Positions 1-7,837 of a DNA stretch of 64,000 bases are shown piece by piece; position 1 is the stretch's first letter, and every line of letters starts with the position of its first letter. Location: NCBI RefSeq assembly GCF_006715005.1, contig NZ_VFMJ01000001.1:4154001-4218000 (forward strand), in the 5' to 3' direction. Under the pieces are notes generated by a model. The model made no database searches. It was not told where the DNA came from and saw nothing but the letters and a program-made list of their open reading frames with translations. Both the position numbers and the translations under genes were made by a program. The DNA comes from Serratia marcescens (GTDB lineage: Bacteria; Pseudomonadota; Gammaproteobacteria; Enterobacterales; Enterobacteriaceae).

Positions 1-903
1 ATCATCAGTCGTCTGGAGGGCAATAAACGGGCCACCCTCGCAATGTTGGAAAAACAGAAAGCGCAATATACAGCAGCGTTTGAACGCTCCACCGATATCC
101 TTCGCAGGGCTCAGGAAGGGATACGTATTATGAAGGAGAACATGCAGAACTACCGACATTATCAGGCCAAAGGACTGATCAACAAGGATCAACTCACCAA
201 TCAGGTTGCGCTGTATTACCAGCAACAAAATAACCTGCTGGGTCTGAGCGGACAGAACGAGCAGAATGCGCTGCAGATCACTGCATTGGAAAGTCAGATC
301 CACACTCAGGCTGCAGAATTTGATAATCAGATTTACCAGATGGAACTGCAACGTTACGAGCTGCAAAAGGAACTGCTGAATATTGATGCAAGCGGGGTGA
401 TCATTGTACGCGCATTATCCGAAGGACGCGTTGATTCATTGAGCGTCACCGTTGGTCAGATGGTGAACGTCGGCGACAGCCTGTTGCAAATGCTTCCTGA
501 CAAGGTCGACCACTATGCACTGGTGCTCTGGGTGCCTAACGATGCCATCCCCTATATTTCCACTGGCGATAGGGTCAATGTACGCTATGACGCTTTCCCG
601 GCGGAGAAATTCGGTCAGTTCGCCGGAACGGTATCCGTCATATCCAAAGCTCCGGCGTCGCCGCAGGAAATGCAGACTTACCAGGGCGCACCGAAAGCTG
701 CGCTGACTGCCGCCATACCGTATTACAAAGTGATTGTACGACCAGAAAAGCAGGCTATTTCCTACCATGGTAAACGCCTCAGTCTGGAAAACGGTATGAA
801 GGCGCAAAGCACCCTGTTTCTGGAAAAGAGAAAAGTTTATCAATGGATGCTGTCACCTTTCTACGACATGAAACAAAGCGCTACGGGACCGGTGAATGAC
901 TAA
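1..903 (+). CDS. HlyD/CvaA-type membrane fusion protein of a microcin exporter (5' partial)
   Basis: Periplasmic adaptor linking an inner-membrane peptidase-ABC transporter to TolC in class II microcin/colicin V export. The frame is open from base 1, so the N-terminus with its membrane anchor lies outside the window. The visible part has a long helical hairpin (rich in Q, E, K, L), then a lipoyl-like beta segment around [20 protein letters not shown] and a C-terminal beta-barrel ending near [12 protein letters not shown], the usual CvaA/MchE order. Its stop overlaps the start of the next gene by 8 bp, as in cvaAB pairs. The substrate microcin gene is not in the window. Confidence 0.88.
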   Translation: MISRLEGNKRATLAMLEKQKAQYTAAFERSTDILRRAQEGIRIMKENMQNYRHYQAKGLINKDQLTNQVALYYQQQNNLLGLSGQNEQNALQITALESQIHTQAAEFDNQIYQMELQRYELQKELLNIDASGVIIVRALSEGRVDSLSVTVGQMVNVGDSLLQMLPDKVDHYALVLWVPNDAIPYISTGDRVNVRYDAFPAEKFGQFAGTVSVISKAPASPQEMQTYQGAPKAALTAAIPYYKVIVRPEKQAISYHGKRLSLENGMKAQSTLFLEKRKVYQWMLSPFYDMKQSATGPVND

Positions 904-1435
904 TTTTTCTTTTAAACGCCTGGTTAATCAGCTGGATATACATCTTTTCAAACGAATGCCTTTGGTACATCAAACCGAAGCATCGGAATGCGGTCTAGCT
1001 TGCCTGGCGATGATCTGCGGGCACTATGGCAAGAATGTCGATCTGATTGCATTGCGACAACAATTCAATTTGTCAGCGCGCGGCACCACTCTGGCCGGGT
1101 TGATTGGTATGGCCGACCAACTTGGGCTATCCACTCGCCCTTTATCCCTGGACATCAATGAACTCGGTGCGCTGAAGATGCCGTGCGTCCTCCACTGGGA
1201 GTTCAATCATTTTGTCGTATTGGTAAGCGTTGGACAAAATCGTGTCGTATTGCATGACCCTGCTCGTGGGCGGCGTACTGTCAGCCTGTCAGAATTGTCG
1301 GCCAGCTTTACCGGTGTGGCACTTGAAGTCTGGCCGGGCAGTGCGTTTAACGCAAATACTGTTCGCAACACGTTCAGTCTTGGCACGCTGACAGGCAGTG
1401 TGCACGGCCTTAAATGGACGCTCGGCAAAATATTT
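896..1435 (+). pseudogene. CvaB-like peptidase-containing ABC transporter, truncated by IS
   Basis: Only the N-terminal C39 peptidase domain remains of a roughly 700-residue bacteriocin exporter that cleaves the double-glycine leader and pumps the peptide out. The catalytic Cys sits in QTEASECGLACLAM, the His in LHWEFNHFVVL and the Asp in VLHDPARG, so the peptidase triad is intact. The reading frame runs into the IS3-family inverted repeat at 1436 and ends on IS sequence at 1519. Membrane and ATPase domains are missing, so export cannot work unless a second copy exists. Confidence 0.88.
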
Positions 1436-1470
1436 TGGACTGACCCCACGACCGTAGACATATCCTGTCC

Positions 1471-2283
1471 TCACGACGAGGCCCGTTCAAAGGCCTCCGG
1501 ACTGACGCCGCCAAGGTGACTGTGACGCCGGGCCCGGTTGTAGAACACTTCAATGTAATCGAAGATATCCGCCCGGGCCAGATCCCGGGTTTTGTATATT
1601 CTCTTCCTGATGCGTTCTTTTTTCAGTGAACTGAAGAACGATTCGGCCACCGCATTATCCCAACAGTTGCCACGCCGGCTCATACTGGGTGCCAGGTTAT
1701 TGGCCCGACAGAACCGTTGCCAGTCGTCGCTGCCGTACTGGCTGCCCTGGTCTGAGTGCACGATGACCTCGCTGTCCGGTTTACGTCGCCAGACCGCCAT
1801 CATCAGCGCATCCAGTGCCAGTTCGCGTGAGAGGGTCGGCTTCATCGACCAACCCACCACGTTACGGGCAAAGAGGTCGATAACCACCGCCAGATACAAC
1901 CATCCCTGCCAGGTCCGGATATAAGTGATGTCGGTGACCCAGACCTGATTGGCCCGGACAACGGTAAACTGCCGCTGTACGCGATTAGGAGCAACCACCG
2001 AAGGTCGGCCGGCGATACGCCGTGGTGCTTTATAGCCCCGCACGGCTTTAATCCGGTTCAGTTGCATAATACGGCCCACCCGGTTTTTGCCGCAGGTTTC
2101 CCCGATTTCGTTCAGATCGCCATGAACCCGCCGGTAACCGTATACGCCTCCGCTCAGTGAATATGAATCACGGATAAGCGTCAGCAGACGCTGGTTATCT
2201 TTATCACGCGCCGAGACCGGGTTGTGCAGCCACGCGTAGAACCCGGCCCGGGCGACATGCAGTACCCGACACATCGTCATCAC
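1471..2283 (-). CDS. IS3-family transposase OrfB (DDE integrase domain)
   Basis: Catalytic subunit of an IS3-type transposase, normally made as an OrfAB fusion by programmed -1 frameshifting. DDE motifs are visible: the first Asp in VTDITYIRTWQG, the second in VIVHSDQGSQY and the Glu in NCWDNAVAESFFSSLKKER. An HTH_21-like region lies at the N-terminus. The frame is open upstream of the listed Met and overlaps the end of orfA (around KYRFINEHRTVWGV), as expected for frameshift expression. It appears intact. Confidence 0.9.
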   Translation of the reverse strand: MMTMCRVLHVARAGFYAWLHNPVSARDKDNQRLLTLIRDSYSLSGGVYGYRRVHGDLNEIGETCGKNRVGRIMQLNRIKAVRGYKAPRRIAGRPSVVAPNRVQRQFTVVRANQVWVTDITYIRTWQGWLYLAVVIDLFARNVVGWSMKPTLSRELALDALMMAVWRRKPDSEVIVHSDQGSQYGSDDWQRFCRANNLAPSMSRRGNCWDNAVAESFFSSLKKERIRKRIYKTRDLARADIFDYIEVFYNRARRHSHLGGVSPEAFERASS

Positions 2284-2321
2284 ACCCCATACAGTGCGGT
2301 GCTCATTGATAAAGCGGTACT

Positions 2322-2606
2322 TCAGTCGGGCTCCCTTGCAAAGTACCGCGCGGCCTTTTTCAGGATATCCCGTTCTTCTTCGGTACGTTTTAGCTGTGCC
2401 CGTAGTTTCAGGATCTCGCTTTTGGCTTCCAGTAAATCCCTAGCATGCTGTTCGCTGTTATCAGGTTTGATAGCCCGTAGCCACTTGTAGAGGCTGTGTG
2501 CAGAAACACCCAGACGGTCAGATACTTCGGCAACGGAATAACCGCGTTCCGTTATCTGACGGACGGCTTCTTCCTTAAATTCAGGTGTAAATCGTGGTGT
2601 GCCCAT
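2322..2606 (-). CDS. IS3-family OrfA (HTH DNA-binding subunit)
   Basis: 94-residue OrfA with an N-terminal helix-turn-helix (FTPEFKEEAVRQ to LGVSAHSLYKWL) and a C-terminal leucine-zipper-like heptad region (LEAKSEILKLRAQLKRTEEE). It is almost identical to the copy at 32991. It binds the IS ends and regulates transposition. The IR with its tandem duplications lies directly upstream. Confidence 0.9.
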   Translation of the reverse strand: MGTPRFTPEFKEEAVRQITERGYSVAEVSDRLGVSAHSLYKWLRAIKPDNSEQHARDLLEAKSEILKLRAQLKRTEEERDILKKAARYFAREPD

Positions 2607-2624
2607 ACGCTCCTCCTATGCTCA

Positions 2625-2744
2625 AACTATAGGGCAGGATCGTCTACCGGGGTGGGGTCAGTCCAACTATAGGGCAGGATCGTCTACCGGGGTGGGGTCA
2701 GTCCAACTATAGGGCAGGATCGTCTACCGGGGTGGGGTCAGTCC
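2625..2744. repeat. Three tandem 40-bp copies of the IS3 right end
   Basis: The unit beginning aactatagggcaggatcg occurs perfectly at 2625-2664, 2665-2704 and 2705-2744. Each unit is the terminal inverted repeat plus subterminal sequence of the IS3-family element. The second IS copy at 32892 carries the same unit twice, inverted. Repeated one-ended insertion or slippage at the IS end could produce this. Confidence 0.95.
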
Positions 2745-2870
2745 ATGTCGCATTTGTCGCTGTTAGGCTGGGAGTACATCAAACTGATAGACGATTATAT
2801 CTGGAAAAGCAACCGGATACAGGCTTCAGGCAAGTTTCGTCGCCTGAAACCAGCTAAAGTCGAAAGGTAA
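2745..2870 (+). pseudogene. C-terminal remnant of a Tn3-family transposase (TnpA)
   Basis: 42 codons ending in TAA encode a peptide containing LSLLGWEYIKLIDDYIWK, matching the conserved LSPLxWEHINLTGDYxW end of Tn3-family TnpA. The upstream ~950 residues are replaced by the IS3 element. The stop is followed at once by half of a Tn3-type terminal repeat, the correct place for TnpA. Confidence 0.8.
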
Positions 2871-2878
2871 AAAAATAG

Positions 2879-2896
2879 CCTTAACGTACAATAATT
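2879..2896. repeat. Inner half of a Tn3-family terminal inverted repeat (outer half at 4217-4237)
   Basis: ccttaacgtacaataatt (2879-2896), joined across the IS to ttcgataaccaaactgacctc (4217-4237), gives a 39-bp sequence. This aligns with the reverse complement of the intact repeat at 30429-30467, which shares ccaaactgacc and the gtacaa...aatt core. The IS5075-like element has inserted inside the repeat, the known target preference of IS4321/IS5075. Confidence 0.75.
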
Positions 2897-4216
2897 AATG
2901 AGATGGTCACTCCCTCCCTCACAGCTGTATGCTGTGAACAGGCTTAAAATGGAGAACCATCATGGAAAACATTGCGCTCATTGGTATCGATCTGGATAAA
3001 AATTCTTTCCACGTCCGTTGTCAGGACCGTCATGGGAAAGCGGTTTACCGTAAAAAGTTTACCCGGCCAAAGCTGATTGAATTTCTGGCAACTTGTCCTG
3101 CAACAACCATTGCAATGGAAGCCTGTGGCGGTTCTCACTTCATGGCCCGCAAATTAACTGAGCTGGGACATACTCCAAAACTAATATCTCCACAATTTGT
3201 CCGTCCATTCGTTAAAACCAACAAAAATGATTTCTTTGATGCTGAAGCTATCTGTGAGGCCGCATCACGCCCATCAATGCGCTTCGTTCAGCCAAAAACG
3301 GAATCTCAGCAGGCCATGCGTGCTTTGCATCGGGTACGAGAATCATTTGTGCAGGATAAGGTTAAAACGACTAATCAGATGCATGCTTTCCTGTTGGAGT
3401 TTGGTATCAGCGTTCCGAGGGGACCGACTATTATCAGCCGACTGAGCACTATCCTTGAAGATAATAATTTACCCTTGTATCTCAGTCAGTTATTGCAGAG
3501 ACTACAGCAACATTACCATTATCTTCTTGAGCAAATAAAGGAGCTGGAAACTCAATTAAAGCAAAAGTTAAACGAAGATGAGGTCGGACAACGTTTACTG
3601 ACCATTCCCTGTGTGGGAACTCTGACGGCCAGTACTATTTCCACTGAGCTTGGCGATGGGAAACACTACGCCAGCAGTCGAGACTTAGTAGCGGCAACGG
3701 GGCTGGTTCCACGTCAGTATAGCTCCGGCGGTCGAACAACTCTGTTGGGTATCAGCAAACGAGGTAACAAAAAGATCCGAACCATGCTTGTTCAGTGCGC
3801 CAGAGTGTTCATTCAAAAACTGGAACACCAGAAAGGCAAACTGGCGGACTGGGTCAGGGAATTGCTGTGCAGAAAAAGCAACTTTGTTGTGACCTGTGCA
3901 CTGGCAAACAAGCTGGCCAGAATAGCCTGGGCGCTTACGACGCGACAAGAGACGTTCGCGTCATAAGTATCTATAGCAATAAATAGCTTAAACAATCACT
4001 TATCTGATTTTGCGAATACTGATCATTGATGATACAAACGGCCGACCGGCCTGTTGAAGAACCTGTATATCGGAATGGCTCATCTGAAGCCGTATAATTT
4101 TTCTGAGGTTCATCAGGCGCGGAACTCATCGTGGCGCGATTTAGACGCCGGATAGATTTAAGCAAGCCAATGATATCGTCGAAAATCAGTGTTGCAAAAA
4201 CGGGAGTGACCATAGA
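2897..4216 (+). mobile_element. IS1111-group (IS110 family) element, IS5075/IS4321-like
   Basis: About 1,320 bp, close to the 1,327 bp I recall for IS5075. Subterminal inverted repeats atggtcactccc (2903-2914) and gggagtgaccat (4202-4213) flank a single transposase gene. The position within a Tn3-family 38-bp terminal repeat is the characteristic target of this group. About 240 bp after the transposase hold no other gene. Confidence 0.85.
2962..3966 (+). CDS. IS110-family (IS1111 group) transposase
   Basis: 334 residues, full length. The N-terminal DEDD RuvC-like domain shows Asp in IGIDLDKNSFH, Glu in AMEACGGSH and paired Asp in NKNDFFDAEAI. The C-terminal Transposase_20 domain includes LLTIPCVGTLTA and the serine region GLVPRQYSSGGR. 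It strongly resembles the IS5075/IS4321 transposase, which inserts site-specifically into Tn21/Tn3-type terminal repeats. A ribosome site (ggagaacc) precedes the ATG. No frame disruption is visible. Confidence 0.93.
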   Translation: MENIALIGIDLDKNSFHVRCQDRHGKAVYRKKFTRPKLIEFLATCPATTIAMEACGGSHFMARKLTELGHTPKLISPQFVRPFVKTNKNDFFDAEAICEAASRPSMRFVQPKTESQQAMRALHRVRESFVQDKVKTTNQMHAFLLEFGISVPRGPTIISRLSTILEDNNLPLYLSQLLQRLQQHYHYLLEQIKELETQLKQKLNEDEVGQRLLTIPCVGTLTASTISTELGDGKHYASSRDLVAATGLVPRQYSSGGRTTLLGISKRGNKKIRTMLVQCARVFIQKLEHQKGKLADWVRELLCRKSNFVVTCALANKLARIAWALTTRQETFAS

Positions 4217-4281
4217 TTCGATAACCAAACTGACCTCAGTAATATGTTGTGCCCATGGCGATCTTTGGCTAGTTTGGCCGC

Positions 4282-4599
4282 ATGAAACCGAAAAAATGCA
4301 TCCTGCAGGTACGGCTTTCCGATGAGGAACACGCGCAGCTGCAGCAGCTGGCTGCCGATGCCGATGCCGGTATGACCATGTTCGAGCTGGTGCGTGCCCA
4401 TATTGGCCGCATCCTGGTACGTAATTGCCAGGACGAACGCGAACGAGTGGCAATGCTCAACCGCATCAACGACAACCTGAACATGATTGCCCGCTGTGTG
4501 AACACCTGGCGCATCGGTGCGCTGGCGGTCGAGGCAGTCAGTCACCTGATGGCCATCGAGCGCGCCGTGTTGGAATTGACGAGGGAAAACAAGGAGTAG
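4282..4599 (+). CDS. MobC/MbeC-like relaxosome accessory protein
   Basis: 105 residues. The N-terminal ribbon-helix-helix-like part (ILQVRLSDEEHAQLQQLA) is followed by the MobC signature NRINDNLNMIARCVN. MobC proteins bind oriT and help the relaxase melt DNA in ColE1-type mobilisable plasmids. Downstream are an Exc2 lipoprotein and the start of a MobA/MbeA-type relaxase, so this is a transplanted plasmid mobilisation block. With the relaxase broken it probably has no nicking partner here. Confidence 0.75.
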   Translation: MKPKKCILQVRLSDEEHAQLQQLAADADAGMTMFELVRAHIGRILVRNCQDERERVAMLNRINDNLNMIARCVNTWRIGALAVEAVSHLMAIERAVLELTRENKE

Positions 4600-4601
4600 T
4601 G

Positions 4602-5012
4602 ATGAGGAAAATATTGGTTTTACTGGGACTTTCTGTGTTGCTGCTGTCGGGCTGTGTCGCTTCAGATGGACCAACCAAGAGCAGCCCGGAGAAGCATGCC
4701 ACGCGCTATGCAAATGGTGTAGTTAACGTATTGCCTGTGAGTCGATCTGATGTTTACGAGAATATACTTCCTTTCCTGACAAGTATTTATCACGAGGGTA
4801 AAGAAGATCGGGTTGAGGGAATACCTGAGCCACAGGCAAAGGAGAAACGAAACTCTTACTACAGCCCCGTTTTTTTTAAAGGGTATGACAAGCATTATGG
4901 TGATGTCGGTATTGATTTGGAAAATAAAGAAAAAGGCATTAATTACAGGCTCAAAGACCTGCTTGCCCGTGAGGCCTCGGCGACCTACTGGGACGGATAC
5001 ATGGGGCGTTGA
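4602..5012 (+). CDS. Exc2-family entry-exclusion lipoprotein
   Basis: 136 residues with a lipoprotein signal peptide (MRKILVLLGLSVLLLSGC, Cys 18 as the acylated residue). The body contains NVLPVSRSDVYENILPFL, YEDG-type spacing and a C-terminal TYWDGYMGR, as in ColE1 Exc2-like proteins associated with entry exclusion. The ATG at 4602 follows aaggag by 5 nt and starts 2 nt after the mobC stop. A longer frame upstream overlaps mobC and is rejected. The relaxase remnant begins 5 nt after the stop. Confidence 0.7.
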   Translation: MRKILVLLGLSVLLLSGCVASDGPTKSSPEKHATRYANGVVNVLPVSRSDVYENILPFLTSIYHEGKEDRVEGIPEPQAKEKRNSYYSPVFFKGYDKHYGDVGIDLENKEKGINYRLKDLLAREASATYWDGYMGR

Positions 5013-5016
5013 GCTG

Positions 5017-5336
5017 ATGATTATTGGCTTCTCCCGGAACGGCACCGGCGGGCATGGGCCGGTCGAGTACATCACCAGTCAGGAACGGGCGGGCCGTGAA
5101 GCGCACCCGCCGCAAGTCCTGCGCGGCTCTCCAGACAAACCCGCCTGCTGATAGATTTCATGGCGTTCGAGCACCGGTACACCTCCGGGATGCTGTCGTT
5201 TGCGCTATCTCCAGCCGGGGAGATGGCCAAACAGACTTTCGATGACCTGCGCAGCGAAGTAAGCGCGAAATACGGCCTAAGCGCCCCCAAAGACCTGTCA
5301 AGGGTAAAAGACGTGGCTACGTGTAGTGACGCCTGA
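5017..5336 (+). pseudogene. MobA/MbeA-type relaxase remnant
   Basis: The first frame begins MIIGFSRNGTGGHGPVEYIT, the N-terminus of ColE1-type relaxases, but stops at 5151. A second frame continues from about 5145 with LLIDFMAFEHRYTSGMLSFA, also relaxase-like (compare YTSGVLSFAE). It then joins a C-terminal-type segment (SEVSAKYGLSAPKDLSRVKD) and stops at 5336. A frameshift plus a large internal deletion have removed most of the roughly 500-residue enzyme, including the catalytic core. Confidence 0.75.
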
Positions 5337-5369
5337 CCACATCCTGAGAATTGCCGCAGAAGCCCGTAA

Positions 5370-5422
5370 GGGGTTATCGGGTCGCGCAGGGGAACTTCCC
5401 TCCTGCGCGACCCGATAACCCC
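5370..5422. repeat. Perfect 21-bp inverted repeat with 11-nt loop
   Basis: Arms 5370-5390 and 5402-5422 are perfectly complementary (ggggttatcgggtcgcgcag and its reverse complement). It lies between the relaxase remnant and the colicin promoter. No T-tract follows on either strand, so it is a poor intrinsic terminator despite the very stable stem. It could be a replication/transfer remnant or a protein-binding site. Confidence 0.8.
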
Positions 5423-5486
5423 AACTATAGCATTACGGCCTGCTAATCTTTTCTCACATTATGTAAATGATAACTACTATCATCCA

Positions 5487-5540
5487 TTGATAGTCCATAG
5501 ATAAGCGCGTAACTTTCTTTATTACTGCATGCATATACAG
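5487..5540 (+). promoter_or_regulatory. SOS-controlled colicin promoter with LexA box
   Basis: A -35-like ttgata (5487-5492) and a weak -10 taactt (5510-5515), 17 bp apart, precede a LexA operator at 5525-5540 (ctgcatgcatatacag, CTG-N10-CAG) inside the extended tactg...cagta context. Colicin genes classically carry LexA boxes just downstream of the -10. Only one clear box is visible. The ribosome site aaggag lies 9-14 nt before the ATG at 5574. Confidence 0.75.
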
Positions 5541-5573
5541 TACTTATTATTGAAATCAAGAAGGAGTTTAACG

Positions 5574-7301
5574 ATGGCTAAATCAGGATTGGCAGACAGT
5601 GACGGCCTTGAATGGAAAAAAATGCTTGAGCTTGGGTATGAATGGAACGGTGAGTCGTGGGGCTGGCCGACAACGGGCGTCGATACGCCGCCCGGCATAG
5701 GAGATACGGAACCAGGGATGACTGTTTGGCCTTCAGGGAGTACTCCCCCAAGCGGTTACACCAACCTCAACGGATATGGCACCAACTACGTCGCCGGACG
5801 TCCTGACTCATTGGGGGTTGCGGCCAATGCCAAAAAGGCAGCGCAGTTCGAACAGGATCTAATGTTCTTTCAGAACGTGGAATCCGACGCGTCACAGAAA
5901 CTCGAGGCAGCGAGTCAGCGCATGCGAGTCCTGAGCGATGAGGCCAGCCGCTTAACCGGTGCGGATAAGCTCAGGAAGGAAGCAGAGCAGGCAGTTGCCT
6001 CGGTGGATGAAATGGCGCAGGAAATTACGCTTGATGAAGCCAAAGCCAACAAACTGAATGCCGACTTTGAAGTCTCTTTCGCCCGCTGGCGGGAGAATCC
6101 GCGTGATGTTCGTCTCGATGGCGACCGGCAGAAACGGCTGATGGACGAGCGTGACGCACTGCGGAACGGTATTCCGGTGAAACAGAGTGAAAAAGACCTG
6201 CGCGTGGCCCGCCTCAACAAGCTGATGGCGGACGTTGCGGCGCTGGATGCGTGGCAGGATGTACGAGAGGTGAATGCCGCGCGTGAACTGGAAGACGTTC
6301 GCAATCAGGCTAACGCCCTGGAGCAAGAGCGGCAGCGTCTGGAGGGGGAGGTCAGCAGCAAAAACGCTCAAGCCGCCCATGAGCGAGAAGAAGAAGCCAG
6401 GAATCTGGCGCTGAAGGAAAAAATTGTTACGCCTGGCGATGCGTTGAGTCTGGAGCAACGCAAGTGGGAAGAAGACCGATGGAACGACGCGCAGAGAAAC
6501 AAGGCGGAAGCCGAACGGCTCTCGGGAGAAGCGGCAGCCAGTCAGGGCGCACTGAATGATGTGAATCGCCGGTTGGGCGAAGCACGGAGTCAGGAAAGTC
6601 AGAAACAGCAACAGCTGAACGATGTTCAGGCGCAAGTGGCGGCGGAAAAGGCCGAAGCGGCTCGACGTCAGGAAGAGCAACGTCAGCGTGAAGAGGCTGC
6701 CCGTAAAGCCAGGGAAGAAGCTGAGAAATTAGCTCGAGAGGCAAAAGAAAGGGAGGAGAAAGAAATACAAGATGCTGTTAAATTTACTGCGGATTTTTAT
6801 AAGGAAGTTTTCAAGGTTTACGGAGAAAAAGCTGAAAAGCTTGCTAAATTATTAGCAGATCAGGCTAAAGGAAAAAACGTTCGCAATGTAAATGATGCGC
6901 TGAAAGCCTATGATAAATACAAGGCAAACATTAACAAAAAGATCAATAAAAAAGATCGCGAAGCCATTGCAAAAGCTTTGGAATCGGTTGACGTTAAGCA
7001 AGTGGCTAGGAATATAAGTAAATTTGGTAAAGGGTTAGGCTATACTAGCCTTGCTATCGATGCTGCAGAATGGGCCGGAGCTTTAAAAGAGGCAATAGAA
7101 ACTGATAACTGGCGCCCGTTTTTTGTCAAAACAGAAGCTATTGCGGCAGGCATGGCCGCCTCTGCGGTTACGGGTTTTGCGTTTAGTATTATCCTAGGAG
7201 GACCAGTAGGGCTATTGGGCTATAGTCTAATAATGGCAGGAGTTGGTGTGTTAATAGATGATGATGCAATGGAACAAGTGAATAAATTTATCGGCATTTG
7301 A
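5574..7301 (+). CDS. Colicin Ia-like pore-forming colicin
   Basis: 575 residues, slightly shorter than colicin Ia (626). Residues ~30-70 are Gly/Pro/Thr-rich with a TonB-box-like MTVWPSG (49-55), resembling the MVVWPS box of colicin B. Residues ~90-390 form a long charged coiled coil (receptor binding). The last ~180 residues match the Ia/E1-type channel domain: KKDREAIAKALESVDV, FGKGLGYTSLAID, NWRPFFVKTEAIAAG, and the hydrophobic hairpin ending in VLIDDD. The channel depolarises the target inner membrane. ATG 5574 is chosen for its aaggag site. An upstream in-frame ATG at 5529 lies inside the LexA box. No lysis gene follows, as in the Ia group. Confidence 0.92.
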   Translation: MAKSGLADSDGLEWKKMLELGYEWNGESWGWPTTGVDTPPGIGDTEPGMTVWPSGSTPPSGYTNLNGYGTNYVAGRPDSLGVAANAKKAAQFEQDLMFFQNVESDASQKLEAASQRMRVLSDEASRLTGADKLRKEAEQAVASVDEMAQEITLDEAKANKLNADFEVSFARWRENPRDVRLDGDRQKRLMDERDALRNGIPVKQSEKDLRVARLNKLMADVAALDAWQDVREVNAARELEDVRNQANALEQERQRLEGEVSSKNAQAAHEREEEARNLALKEKIVTPGDALSLEQRKWEEDRWNDAQRNKAEAERLSGEAAASQGALNDVNRRLGEARSQESQKQQQLNDVQAQVAAEKAEAARRQEEQRQREEAARKAREEAEKLAREAKEREEKEIQDAVKFTADFYKEVFKVYGEKAEKLAKLLADQAKGKNVRNVNDALKAYDKYKANINKKINKKDREAIAKALESVDVKQVARNISKFGKGLGYTSLAIDAAEWAGALKEAIETDNWRPFFVKTEAIAAGMAASAVTGFAFSIILGGPVGLLGYSLIMAGVGVLIDDDAMEQVNKFIGI

Positions 7302-7324
7302 GTTGTAATTATAGAAAAGGCTGC

Positions 7325-7660
7325 TTACTTGCTAAGTAGCCTTTTCATAAAAATAACAAAAACAAATATCGTTATTATTGGCATTGATAATAAAAAAACA
7401 GTCCCATAGTAAATCGCTAGTCCGCCCATTTTCCCAGGCGTATCCATAAACAAACCTCTATTCCAAAATTCTTTTGTCGTGAAGGTCAATATAAAACTTT
7501 CCACTATCCATTTTGAAACGGGATAAAACACCAATCCAAAAATGCTCACCGACAATAATATATATTTATAATTAAATTCATCTCCCCAAGACAAGTAAAA
7601 AAAACATAAAAACATAAAGCATCCAAAAGGCATATTTCGGATATAGTATTTCTTATTCAT
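7325..7660 (-). CDS. Colicin Ia-type immunity protein
   Basis: 111 residues, the same length as the colicin Ia immunity protein. Several hydrophobic membrane segments are visible (for example the run after MPFGCFMFLCFFYLSW, and GGLAIYYGTVFLLSMPI). It shares the family patterns NKKYY near the start, VFYPVSKWIVE and DTPGKMGGLA. It sits in the inner membrane and blocks the pore of the cognate colicin. It faces the colicin tail-to-tail with 23 bp between the stops, the normal arrangement for pore-forming colicins, and is expected to be constitutive. The gene is AT-rich compared with its neighbours. Confidence 0.9.
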   Translation of the reverse strand: MNKKYYIRNMPFGCFMFLCFFYLSWGDEFNYKYILLSVSIFGLVFYPVSKWIVESFILTFTTKEFWNRGLFMDTPGKMGGLAIYYGTVFLLSMPIITIFVFVIFMKRLLSK

Positions 7661-7679
7661 TTACCCTCCACGGAGCTAG

Positions 7680-7837
7680 CTATTTAAATTGAACGTCAAT
7701 GCAATCACCAGAAGTATACTTTCGCTCTATTAAAGTAGTAAACGCCATTCCATCTCCATTAAACACAAAGTGTGGGTTGATATAATAAAACCCTTTTCTG
7801 AGGGTCTTTGCAATAATTTTGCTAGTTTCTAGTTCGG
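7680..7837 (-). pseudogene. C-terminal scrap of an unidentified protein, possibly replication-related
   Basis: A minus-strand frame without start ends at 7680 and encodes a tail containing GFYYINPHFVFNGDGMAFT. The INPxFVFNGD pattern recalls the end of winged-helix plasmid replication/maintenance proteins of the RepL type. That is suggestive only. The fragment is cut at about 7838 where the methylase-derived frame begins, marking a recombination junction. Confidence 0.35.

Larger units (their letters stand above)
1436..2745 (-). mobile_element. IS3-family insertion sequence (copy A)
   Basis: Two minus-strand genes (orfA, orfB) between inverted ends. The left end at 1436 reads tggactgaccccacgaccg and matches the reverse complement of the right end (tggactgaccccaccccgg). 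The right end is present three times in tandem. The left flank is the cvaB-like gene and the right flank a Tn3 tnpA tail, with no shared 3-4 bp duplication, so this is not a simple insertion. A partial second copy is at 32892. Confidence 0.88.

Noticed and set aside
7302..7324. Colicin lysis gene after the colicin
   Set aside because: The immunity gene begins its stop only 23 bp away on the other strand; no lipoprotein-like lysis frame is present, as expected for the Ia group.
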